A stretch of 64,000 nucleotides of DNA from NCBI RefSeq assembly GCF_933775445.1, contig NC_065876.1, positions 5,952,001 through 6,016,000 of the forward strand. The letters are read 5' to 3'. Below are positions 12,717 to 23,659 of this stretch, one piece after another. Both the position numbers and the translations under genes were made by a program. The notes under the pieces are model-generated. The model was not told the DNA's origin. It saw only the letters and a list, made by a program, of their open reading frames with translations, and ran no database searches. Source of the stretch: Argentina anserina (taxonomy: Eukaryota > Streptophyta > Magnoliopsida > Rosales > Rosaceae). Each line of letters begins with the position of its first letter. Position 1 is the stretch's first letter.

Positions 12717-14170
12717 GTCTCATGACGCACGTGTATGTTATCATTTGATTTTTCTTCTTCTATTATAAATTATAGAAAAAAAAACAAAATTTTAAAATTA
12801 ATGAAAAGAAATAAATTGACAGTGGGTAGTTTTACGTAATTATCTTTACAATAATGATGTTCTCTTTATTTTTCTCTTATGTAGAAATCATTATTCTATT
12901 CAGGTGAAATTATAATCTGTAAATTATAATCATACCCTTAGCACCAAATCCAGAGAATTTAGAGATTAATAAATTGTGGGTATTTTGGGTAATTTAACAA
13001 TTTAACCATGTAACTTCTCTTCTGGCTTTATTAGATACTAGTCTCATCAATGTTCTAAAAAACGGTCTAGGCGGCCGCCTAGGCGGCGCCTAGGCGCTAG
13101 GAGGTCACCCACCGCCACGCTTTTTGCCTCGGCGGCCATTTGTGGCGTTTTGTGAATTAAGCGGCCGTCTAGGCGGTCCTTGGCGGTTTTAGGCGGTCTT
13201 AGGCGGCCACCTAGGCGGTCCTTGGCGGTTCTAAGCGGTCTTAGGCGGCCTATTCAATCCTAGGCGGTCATATTTAGTCCTAGGTGGTCCTAGGCGGCCC
13301 TATTCAGTCCTAGGCGGCTCTATTCAGTCCTAGACGGTCTAATTGACTCTATTCAGTCCTAGTCGGTTATCCATCATTTAACATTAAAAAAAATTAAAGA
13401 AGGCCGCAGCTCTCACTCTTTGTCTATTTTCTGAAAACTGAATCTCATCAACAAAAGATGAGGAAATACATATGAATATTAAGTTTGAGTCCGATACTGA
13501 ATGAGTTAGGAAATAATTTGGAGAGAAATAAATTGAGATTTAGTATTATTGCATTTGTTTCATTATTTATCTTTTCTTCAAATATTTTTATGGACTTTCT
13601 ACTTAAGTTATGTGAATTTAGACTATTTTAAGTATTTTTAAAATTAATATTAAATATCATTATATATTTTTAATCATTAAAATAATTTTAAATATATGTA
13701 TAAAAATAAATAAATATTTAATAATTCAAAACCGCCTAGGCGCCGCCTAGGAGGCCGCCTAACCGTCTAGGCGCTAGGAGGTGGCTGTCCGCCTGCATAC
13801 CGCCTAGCGCTTTTTAGAACCTTGGTCTCATGACACACACTTCATGTATGTTATAATTTGTTTTTTTTTTCTAAAAAATAAATAAAAATTAAAATTAAAG
13901 AAAAAAATAAACTAATAGTGGGTAGTTTACGACATTATCTTCACAATAGTTGATCATTATTATTCATTTGGACTGAATTACAGAATGATGACTTTCTCCT
14001 TATTTTTCTCTTATGTATAAATTCTCTTTATTTCTTTTCACATTTATAATTTGTATATTACAATCCTACTCTTAGTACCATATCCAGATAAAATTTAGAG
14101 ATTAATAAACCATGAGTATTTTGGGAAGTTTAAAAATTTAACCATAAAACTTACATTATGGCTTTATTAA
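12717..14170. repeat. tandem duplication of a spacer segment of about 330 bp, split by a hAT-like element
   Basis: Copy 1 (12717-13040) and copy 2 (13825 to about 14170) both start GTCTCATGAC and share, in order, a T-rich block, GTGGGTAGTTT, TTTTTCTCTTATGTA, CCAAATCCAGA or CCATATCCAGA, TTTAGAGATTAATAAA, GTATTTTGGG and GGCTTTATTA. They have diverged by substitutions and small indels. Copy 2 is interrupted right at its start by the element at 13048-13824, so the duplication is older than the insertion. Confidence 0.8.
13048..13824. mobile_element. non-autonomous hAT-like element with CTAGGCGG-rich ends
   Basis: The termini are inverted repeats: left CAATGTTCTAAAAAACG, right (reverse complement) CAAGGTTCTAAAAAGCG. 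It is flanked by GTCTCAT at 13041-13047 and 13825-13831, extending to an imperfect 8 bp (A or G first), the size expected of hAT target duplications. CA-starting termini also fit hAT. Both ends carry dense GC-rich subterminal repeats (CTAGGCGG, GGCGGTCCTAGG; about 13062-13370 and 13730-13805) around an AT-rich core. There is no transposase ORF, so it depends on an autonomous partner. Caveat: GTCTCAT is also the start of the flanking duplicated unit, so the target duplication is not fully independent evidence. Confidence 0.8.
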
Positions 14171-14348
14171 TAGAAGATATTATCGGTAAAATATATTTTT
14201 TCCTCAACCCGGCCCAAAATATATTGGGCTGCCCGAAAAAGGCGTGGAGTCGGTTTCCCTCTCTCCTGCTTTACCTTAGCTTCTGGTTTTTGGTGCTTCA
14301 TTACCATCCACATTTCACCGTTTAAAAAATTGAAAAAAATTAGTTCCC

Positions 14349-14357
14349 CTATAAAAC
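14349..14357 (+). promoter_or_regulatory. TATA box of the EMB2759-like gene, with upstream GGCCCA/TGGGCT sites
   Basis: CTATAAAAC lies about 30 bases before a CT-rich start region near 14385. At 14206-14230, GGCCCA and TGGGCT (site II type, recognised by TCP factors in housekeeping and plastid or mitochondrial genes) flank an AT core. The leader is probably spliced, since ACAG|GTTAGC occurs near 14539 and an acceptor GCAG near 14897. Function is inferred from motif and position. Confidence 0.5.
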
Positions 14358-14973
14358 CCTAAATTCACCAGACTCGGTCCAATTGCTTTCATTCTCTGTC
14401 TTTCTCTCCCTCTCTATCTCTTCTATCCATTCCCTATATATAACTTCAATAGTTCAATTCCATAAACACAGAGGCCTCATTCATTCTACTTCATCCCCAA
14501 TTCACAACCCTCATGTTTTGTTAATTGAAGCTGATGACAGGTTAGCTGGGTTCTTTCAATTCTGTCCACGAATCTGTTTAGGGTTTTGTTTTCTGAGCAC
14601 CAATTGTTGAGCTTTTTTGGGTTTTCATGAAATGGAGGAGCAAAGTTTGAAGCTTTACATTTTTGTTTTTGTGAATTTTTAGCTTCTTTGGTGCTTAGTT
14701 CAGATTTATGTGTTCTTATACTTCGTTATGAGATATTTCGAGGATAAGGAAAAAGGGAATTTGGTTTTCAAGTTGTTCTACATTTGTATTTACAATTGAA
14801 CATTTTGATGGGTTCTTGTTATCTGAGTTGAAGTTGGTTGGAATTCTCGACCTTATCTATGTGTATCTCCTTATAACTTGTATCTATTTTGCTGCAGAAG
14901 TAAGTGGTTATTTGGGGTTGTGTGTCAAATTAGGCCCTGCTGAGTAAATGATTTGGTGTTTAAGGTGGAGACA

Positions 14974-16631
14974 ATGGCATTGGTTACCCATCAAATGCAG
15001 GTAATTTGAAGCAATGTCTAAGTGCAAGTTTTCCTCTTCATATGCGCCTTTATATAGCTGTGTTTTAGCTCACAAAGCTAATCTCTAGTTTTAATAGAAA
15101 CTTGAACTTTGTATTTGCTTATGTTTATTGAATTGCAGGGTTCGTTTGTGACATACCCCTCCAGGACATTGTCATGGAGCAAGGGGATGAAGTTGAAGCG
15201 TTATGTAACAACACTTCACATGGTTGGGAGGACAGAGAGTTGCTCTATCATAAAGCACAATATTTGTTTGAGGTGGGAACTTCTTTCAATTTGGTCGTTA
15301 CTAGTTCTACTTAATTTTATTATTTCACTCTTACCAGCTTAATTTATGACTGCTACTTTTAAATTCTTCAAACTGTTTTACTCCAAAAATTGTGGGTCAC
15401 ATGCCCACAGGAGTGAATGCACACCAGACCAAATCCACATTTCTTTATCTTGATCAATTAAACAGAGAATTTGTTTCACAGTGTAGGGGCGTCTCCCATA
15501 CGTGGACCAAAACTTAATCCGTTGAGAGTTTTAGCCTTCAAGGGCAGTGCCCGGAATGATAAATCTGGGGGTAGAAAAAGTGGGTCAAAGCTTCCCAAGA
15601 ATTCAGTCAAGCTAAAAGAGAATGAGGATACCACAGCAGGTTCTCCCCAGGCAAATGATATCCCTCTTTCCTATGCCTCTGAAGCAAACGAGAATATAAC
15701 ATCTTCACCTGCCATTCATACTCTGTTTAAGAAATGGTTGAGAATGCTCCGAACTCAATCATCAGGTGAAGTAGTAGATGGGATTCTGGGAGAAGAACCT
15801 CCTCCAAAGGAGACATCAGAAACTGAGCACCAAACTCAAGACGAGGAAAGAGATGGTTTTCTAAGGACAATTTGGTGCAATTTTCTTAGTCTAAATGCTG
15901 CAATAAAGATACCCTTGCTTATCTTGTAAGTATAGTGCTCTCTTGGTTTTATGAAAAAAAAAAGCTTCTTGCATTTTTTTCATGTGCTCATTTTGTTGCA
16001 TATTGGTACACTGTACATGAAATTGTTCAAAATTGGTAGTCAGACTCGGGGGTTTGTTTCTGCAAAAGTTTGTTGTGTTTGTTATGCGCCAGCTTTTGTT
16101 TGCTTCTATGTAGTTGAAGTCAACATCTCAGTTTGCTACTATCACGAATAGTCATAAATCTAAACTTAATAATTTTGCATATCTTTGTTGATTATAATTC
16201 TCTGCTTTCTCTGCAGCATCCCCTCGTACCTGGCTGTGAATGTACTTTATGGTGCTGAAGTTTCAAGGGAGTTAACTCCTTTATGGATTTTGGGACCTTT
16301 CATTGCAGCTCTCTACGTCAAACTGTTTCAGTGGCTGTGTGCACTATATGTTTTTAGCTTCAAACAGACTGTTAGAGTAATTACAAACTTGCCCACTTAT
16401 TACCTGACGGCATATAGATACATTTTTCATGGGAAGCTTAAGGAGGATATGTATGCTCGTTTCTGGCAACCTGTAGTTGACATCAAGAATTTAGATTACA
16501 GGAAACTATCCAGAAGAAAGATGAAAGTATTACAAGAGTTATTAGTTGAGAAGTACCTCGATTTTGTGGAATCAATATGGCCATATTATTGCAGAGCAAT
16601 CAGATTCTTGAAAAGGGCTAATCTCATTTAG
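14974..16631 (+). CDS. EMB2759: EMB2759-like predicted plastid membrane protein
   Basis: The molecular function is unknown to me. Four coding exons join in frame (14974-15000, 15139-15272, 15482-15925, 16217-16631), giving 339 aa. The N-terminus is rich in Ser, Thr, Arg and Lys and poor in acidic residues, as in plastid transit peptides. A hydrophilic Lys/Glu-rich middle follows. The last exon carries two hydrophobic segments (IPSYLAVNVLYGAEV and LWILGPFIAALYVKLF with LCALYVF) and a basic, Tyr-rich C-terminus. I assign it to the Arabidopsis At5g63050 (EMB2759) family partly from gene order: the neighbours resemble At5g63040, At5g63030 and At5g63010. That recollection should be tested by alignment. 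The start is the only ATG that leads in frame into exon 2. No breaks were seen. Confidence 0.75.
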
Positions 16632-17443
16632 AAGATGAGAAGTTCTTAGATTAATCGGCTGAAGTTGGAGTTGCTCCTGATGATGGTCGCAAAAGGTTCC
16701 GACACTTCCGAGTTTCTTTTGAGGAGCTTGCCAGTCCCATTTTAGATTGGGTTCCATCTTGATCTGTAGCTGGTCCACGATCACGACTAGCGGATTTGTC
16801 CGGGTTTGTGTAATTTTTTGTAAGGCAGCATTAGCATTCTTATTTTTGGATGAGATCCGTATTATTTTGTTCATGTACTGTATTCAGCTGCTGCGAATGT
16901 TCTCTGAGGTTCCATATTGAGAAAGTAATTTCCTCTTGATGTCGTACTCGAACCTCTTTATTGTGCCCATTTGTGCCATCATACATGTCTTTTGCATCGA
17001 TCAATTTCTTGGCTCGTCCAGTGGATGTCTGCACAGCTTGAGGCAAAAACCGGATGAAGCTGCACAGGCTTCTTGTTGGTTGTATTCCTTTTCAACTTAA
17101 AAGCTTTACCCCTCATTTTTCCGTCTGTAGGTTTCTGCAGACTAGTTCATAATTGTAACAAGTCTTCTCCTCTTTTAAAAAAAAATGGCCACAGCTATAT
17201 TCCATTTCATTATTTTCTTTGATCAGGTATTCCATTTCAGTGAATCCGTATCATCCAAGATATGAAGAAGCTGGTTCTGGACAACTTGTAAACAGAATGT
17301 CAAACTTGGCTCTTGGTACATTAATTTTGTAAACAAAATACGAAGGGGGTTGAGGAAGAAAACGAAAATGACAACAAAATATCGGCATAAACATGTGTAA
17401 GCAAAGAGAGGGCCAACAGTCGTAGGAATAGGATTTTGTCCAA

Positions 17444-17460
17444 AACACACACACACACAC
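17444..17460. repeat. AC microsatellite
   Basis: A short (CA)n run lies in the spacer just upstream of the next gene. A three-copy 7-bp repeat (CCGAAGT) follows at about 17519-17541 in the likely leader. Confidence 0.8.
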
Positions 17461-17678
17461 AGAGAAAGAAGAGCTACAAAACAAGCCGCTCTCTCCATAA
17501 GCCCACTTCCTCAGTATCTCCGAAGTCCGAAGTCCGAAGTCCTCTATTTTCCAGCAGTTTCCTTCCTTTTTCGTTAATGGGTGCCCTTAAATACCTCTCT
17601 AGGCAATTGAGTTTGCGTTAGAATCTCGCAGTCTCTGAAAAGACTGCGCCTTTTTGTGGCTCATTGTTTTCTACAGTT

Positions 17679-20600
17679 ATGGCACTCAAGTTTTGTTCTT
17701 CGTTTTCTTGCTTGGCTCCTTCTCTTTCTCCCCATTCCCAATTGAATAGAGGTTCACAGGTGCGTGTTTGCCTACCCACTAATTGTTTTACTTCGTTGAA
17801 AAGTCTGATCAGCTTGAAGGTTTGGACTTTTGAATTGGTAGGTCAGAAAACATTAGACATTGTTACTTAGATTCCCTTGCAGTGTGAAACTAGCTATTGA
17901 ATGAAAGAAACAGGGGATTTGATGCTCACGATTTTAGTTTGGGCTAAGTTTTTGGGGGTATATGTCTTTGTGAACTAGAGGATTGTGTCTCTGGTTTTGG
18001 CCTTGGATGATTGAAGATTTGTTCACAGCTCTTTTAGAATATCTTTAACATGAATGAAGCATATTTGTTACTGCTGTTACTACTACTGAGGAGTTATGCA
18101 AAGTAGAATTATTAGAACTCTGCAAATTATGGTTTCTGACTACTTGGAGTTGCTTTGATGAACTGTGGTTGTAAGTCAAGATTGGATTCATTGAGCAATT
18201 TGGTATTTTAGGAGTTGTTATAAGTTTGGAAGTATTAACTCTGATGTGAATGAATATTTGTATAAATGACTATTGATATAGTTTGGAGTTTTGAAAGAAA
18301 AATATGTCATTTTAAATTTATGCTCTAAGGAGGATGTATTTTTATGTCTTTTAACAATACACATCAAAATTCTCTTGTTCTTATATATGCATTTCCATGT
18401 ACAACCTAGTGCTTCAATTTTTCACACTTGACTATTTTTTGAATTCACTTTAAGTTGTCTCATGTAAATGTGATATAAAGTACAGTGTATTCTAGACGAG
18501 CTCATTGTCTTCAACTTATATAATATTGTTTCATCTGATGTCCAGTTGAGCTTATTTCAAGCACGGTATGGCAGCCAACAAAATAGTGCTCAGAAACTAA
18601 GATATGGTAAAGGTTGCTTTCTTATTTGTTAAATACTTTAATAGCCTTCAGATTCTTCTTTAGTGTGCAACAGTCAGCACAACATCTGATTATGTCTCTA
18701 AGGTGCATAGCATGTTCGAATCATAGTATAACTCCACAAGTAGACAGATGGACTTTATTCAACTGTAGCTATTGAGTTAACCTTTGGTAAAGAACTTCAG
18801 TTATGAATTTTAAGTCAATTACTTACTATATAAGTGCCAATTTCATTTCTAATTGCTGTGTTGTATGACTATTACTTACAAGTAGACAGGTCATGCACAT
18901 TCCTAAATCGAGTACAGAAGTCGAGCACAAAGATCCGAAAGAGTCAAAGTGTACTGTTTGCTGTTTCTGAATATCAGTTACAGAACAATGAGACAATACC
19001 AGATGATTCGGAACAAGAAAATGACAATCATAATGGCGATATATCTCCTGCTAGCAATTCAAATGTCCTTTTTGAGGGTACTGGTGGAAAACCAGGTCTA
19101 ATTTCATTTTATAACCGTCCCTATAAAAGAGGAGACAAAGTTTCTGTAGATACTTCAGCGAGGAAGAATAACAACCTTCTATGGCTCGTTGGTCCTGCTG
19201 TTCTTGTAGCTTCTTTTATCTTCCCCTCACTTTATCTGCGGAAATTAATTTTGACCATATTTGAGGACTCTTTGTTGACAGGTGAGTGTCTCCATTTCTG
19301 TTTTTTTTTAAATCTATATATACTTTTTTTTTTTTTGAAATCCATATATTATTTAGTTGTGTTCTTTAATTAAGACCTGAACCTTTCTGTATAGGACGAA
19401 CAGGAAGATGATCTCATCATCTTTACTTTTCAAAATAACCATGATCTATTATCATTGATTTAAGGTAGATGGAAGGGCTCTCTATACTATGGTAAATTGT
19501 AATTCCACCAAAATGAGAATTTAAACTGTTGACTCTAGTGACCCAGTGACAAAGGGAAAGTGTATTTATTTTCAGAAGAGGACTAAATCTAGGCAATATA
19601 TGATAGCTTTGGCTTCTAATGACTGGAAGTTGTTGCTTTTCTGTGACTTGTCTCCGTAAATTGACAATTATATGGTAGAGAAGGACAACTATCGATATAC
19701 CGAAAACATAACTAATGGTTGATGTCAGGGAGGGGTAGTAATTGAGGAGAAATAAGAAAAAATGTGTGTAAGAAGTAATCTGAGACATGGTTCTGTTGAT
19801 TGGAGAATCAATTTATGCACTCTTTGAAACTAGATGACTGTTATGATTTGTAAAGATTTTGTATGTCCTTAAAGTCTGTACTAAATAAAGAGTTTGGTTC
19901 ATAAGCTACTTATCTTGTATCCTATTACTTTTATACGAGCATTTGATTCTTGTATTAGGAACTAAACACTTTTGGTTCTCCTAACTACCTCTGTTCTTTA
20001 TCAGACTTCCTCATCTTGTTCTTCACGGAAGCTCTCTTCTACTGTGGTGTTGCGGTGTTTCTTCTTCTGATTGACAAGTTAAGGAGGCCGACTGAACTGG
20101 AATCGGCTGCATACAGTAACAGAATCTTGGCCCCTCAGTTAGGACAACGAATCTTATCTGTTGCTGCCTTGGCACTTAGTCTTATATTACCTATGGTCAC
20201 TATGGGCTATGTCTGGCCCTGGACTGGCCCTGCAGCTTCTGCTACTCTTGCTCCATATCTGGTTGGTATAGTTGTGCAATTTGCATTTGAACAGTATGCA
20301 AGATATAAGAAGTCACCTTCATGGGCTGCTATCCCAGTCATCTTTCAAGTAAGGCCAACCTTATATTCCATTTTCATTTGTTGGGTGATAGTTGTTATCA
20401 TTAATTTATGTTAACTTAAGTAAGTTATGCATGTGAATTTTCGCCTTGTGGTACTGTTTGGGCATCAATCTATGACCTTATGTTATCATTAATTTATGTT
20501 AACTTAAGTAAGTTATGCATGTGAATTTTTGCATTGTGGTACTGTTTGGGCATCAATCTATATGTTATGAATCCTCCCGTTGTGTGATTTTGACTTTTTG

Positions 20601-20870
20601 GTCAAGTGCTGGACTGAATTATTGAATTAAGACTTCTTTTTCTATTACGCTCAACAGGTTTATAGATTGCATCAACTGAATAGAGCAGCACAACTTGTGA
20701 CTGCTCTGTCGTTTACAGTCAAAGGAGCTGAGATGACCTCACAGAACTTGGCAATAAATAGCTCGTTGGGTACGCTGTTAAATGTCCTTCAATGTCTCGG
20801 AGTTATCTGCATTTGGTCTCTCTCTAGTTTCCTAATGAAGTATTTCTCTTCTACCACTACTACTGCATAA
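17679..20870 (+). CDS. predicted plastid multi-pass membrane protein (At5g63040-like), function unknown
   Basis: Five coding exons join in frame: 17679-17759, 18546-18606, 18883-19281, 20005-20348 and 20658-20870, giving 365 aa. The small 61-bp exon 2 is needed to bridge exon 1 to exon 3 in phase. The N-terminus (MALKFCSSFSCLAPSLSPHS) is Ser-rich and acid-poor, as in transit peptides. An acidic linker follows, then several hydrophobic segments: WLVGPAVLVASFIFPSLYL, FLILFFTEALFYCGVAVFLLL, ILSVAALALSLILPMVTMGY, APYLVGIVVQFAFE and LLNVLQCLGVICIWSL. No catalytic motif is visible. It follows the EMB2759-like gene on the same strand about 1 kb downstream, each with its own leader. By memory and order it corresponds to Arabidopsis At5g63040. 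Confidence 0.85.
20395..20570. repeat. 88-bp tandem duplication in the last intron
   Basis: The unit starting TTATCATTAATTTATG is present twice (20395-20482 and 20483-20570) with only a few differences. It lies wholly within the intron 20349-20657, so coding is unaffected. The similarity suggests a recent event. Confidence 0.9.
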
Positions 20871-23600
20871 TGAGAACATCAATATCTTGTGAGGATCATG
20901 TGAACCAGAAATATTGCTATTGGTCTCATTCTGAAAAATTGATGGCTCCAACTCCTGTTCTTGTGGTGTAGTACTGCACTGTTGGTAAGAAGCATTCTTG
21001 AGACCAGTCACAAACAAGATGTAGGTTAGATTTTCTAGACGAGGACTTCCAATGCAAGAGAGCAAGCTAGTGAAATTTTGTTGCTTCTATTTCCATGTAA
21101 TTTGTTCCAATCTATTTTTATTGTACATACGACTGTTGATCTTTCAAGTAAAAATCATTTTGGTTTAGAATTTGACAAAGGGCTTACTTGCAAAAAATTT
21201 CTATAAACTCTGCAGAAATGCAAAAGAAGCTGTCTTTCATAATAATGCAGTCCTATAAACATGTCACAGTAACTGATGAAAGCACAGTTGCAGTTTTACA
21301 ATCCTGCACTGAAAGCCTATATTCTCTTCTCTGATATATTCTACACGGATCCTTTGTTAATCAATTAATTTGTTTTCTGATTCTCATGCAGTGGTCCAGC
21401 TTTGAATTAGGTACTGTGCAAATAGAGTTGGCCACCAAAACTACATGATTATAGATAGGAAGAAGCGCTAAGTCAACATTTTCTGATAATGAGAATCAGA
21501 TTAAGAATTAGATCAAGAATTTAAGATAATAAGTCAAGACTATGATACAACCTACCAAGTATTCTATGTGGACAGACATTTCTTGACTTGATTCCAAGAA
21601 ACATGAACAGATTATTTCTTCTCTGGAAATGAACATTTATTCATAATTTATTGTGAACTAAACTCAAGTATCAGATAATAACAGGAGAACCCATGTTCTG
21701 TAAGATAGTATTGGTTTGCAAACCTATTGTTTATGAAACTATATTGATATGTTAGAATTTTGTTATTAATATACTTGTACTACTTCACTAAAAAGTGCAC
21801 CTTTTGGTGAATCTTTCATGGAAATAATTGAAGAAGTTGCTTAGTGATAATACTTACTTTGATGACTTCAATCCAATGATGTACCTTCTTCTTTGTCTGT
21901 GTGTGATTTGATATTTTCCCTTTGTCTTTGAGTAACCTGATAATTAAACTCAATTGTCTTCTCATATGGTGGACATTCTTTCTCTTGTGGTGTTACAATA
22001 ACACCCAGATAATATTCTGGAAATTGACATCAAAGTCTTTAAGCAGATAGCATATGTTGTACCGAAAACAAGATCAATTGTTTTTTTTTTTTGACCAATT
22101 CAGATTCAGCTGCAGCTGCTGCACTATGAGAATGAAATATGACATATCTTGAGCATATAGTTTGCACTCATGAAAATGTTTCTGACCTAGTACAATGACT
22201 ACAATGTGTTGCATTTTAACTTTATATAAAGGATAGGGCTCATGTATAGTCCATTTGGTAATCATATACATCTTCTCTGAAAAAAAAAGGGTAGTGCTAC
22301 TTTCCTCCACAAATATCATTTGGGAGACAAATATCTTTTCTTTTTTTTCGCTCAAGCATTTGGGTAACAATTATAAATGGTCCAGCTAATTGTAAGTACT
22401 TTATATCCTTTCTTGCAAAGGTGCATGAAAGATATAAGCTATTACTGATGGCTGAGCAATTAGAATTCTCTCTCAAACTTCTTAAGCAAACTTCTTTGTC
22501 TTTTTCCTTTTGGATTCTATTGGCAAGAATCCCTTGTATATATATTCTGGGGCAAATTATAGTCTCTTTCATTTGATTAGTCCTAATGTTGAACTTATTA
22601 CACCAAACCTCACATGGTCTTTGGCTCTATTGTGTGTTTCAACATAATTTGATCAAGTGGTCAGTGCTGTGAAACTTGGTTGTTCAAATCAAATGTGGTA
22701 GTTTGAGTTCTATGTTTTCTTCTTGTTTTTAATTTGGTATTTGGTGGTTTAGGTTTCACTGGTCTAAATGTTTAAATAGACCTATTTACTGTACAATGAA
22801 ACTTCAAACAGAAGATAACTGTGCAGGGTAGCAAGAAAATTGTGAATAGAAAACTAAAGATGCCAATTAAAATTTTGGTCCATCACAAGAGGAAATCCTT
22901 TTACATCAATCACCCTCTCAATATCCACATTATGATTTTAAAAGGAAAAAAACTGCAGAGATGCATGAACCTATCTTCTTTGCATTTTGCAGTTGAAACT
23001 CTATAATGGGATTATACCCTATTATGTTGGAATTAATTGATCATCCTAAAAAAATTAAAAAGAAATTGACCAAAATAATGTGAAAGTTTAATGTGACTCA
23101 ATATTTTAGAATGATTTTAGATTTGTGAATGTGACATGGGCAGTTGGCTTATTATTAATTTCACATAGCCTGGAGAGTGAGGTCCACTCCTCCCAACCTT
23201 TTGTTCTTCTTTTCAGCATGCTTACACTATCCTTATCTCCACGCACTTTCTCCTCCCATAAGATTTTTAAACATGTTTCGACATTCCATATCTACCTAGA
23301 GAAGAAAAAGAAGAAGAAGAAGAAGAAGAAGAAGAAGAGAAACATCATATCTTTTAGCAGAAGAGCAACTGCTGAAAAGGTAAAAAAGAGTCTGATACCT
23401 CAAAAAGCCTTGTGGTTAACTTGAAGCCTAATTACTTTTGATGCATTGTGATTATCAACTTTCTCAGCAAACTGATTAGGCAGACCTACTTCAGTAGACT
23501 ATTTAAACTCCAAGCACCCTTTATCCCACCAAAGGTTTAACCTTGACTTACCTCTCCTTGAATTCCTATTCAACTATCCCACTCTCCACTTCTTCTTACA
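20871..23600. other. AT-rich spacer of about 2.7 kb
   Basis: This holds the 3' region of the preceding gene, then AT-rich sequence without recognisable genes on either strand. Open frames here are short and of biased composition. A purine (GAA)n microsatellite occupies about 23302-23340. The last 150 bases before the LRR gene are probably its promoter and leader. Confidence 0.5.
23302..23340. repeat. GAA/AAG microsatellite
   Basis: A run of AAG trinucleotides follows an imperfect A/G-rich start, in the spacer about 320 bp upstream of the LRR gene's start codon. Confidence 0.9.
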
Positions 23601-23659
23601 TGGAACCCTAAAATTTCAGAATCAGTATCTGATACCTTGATTTGAGTTTAGTCTTGTGC

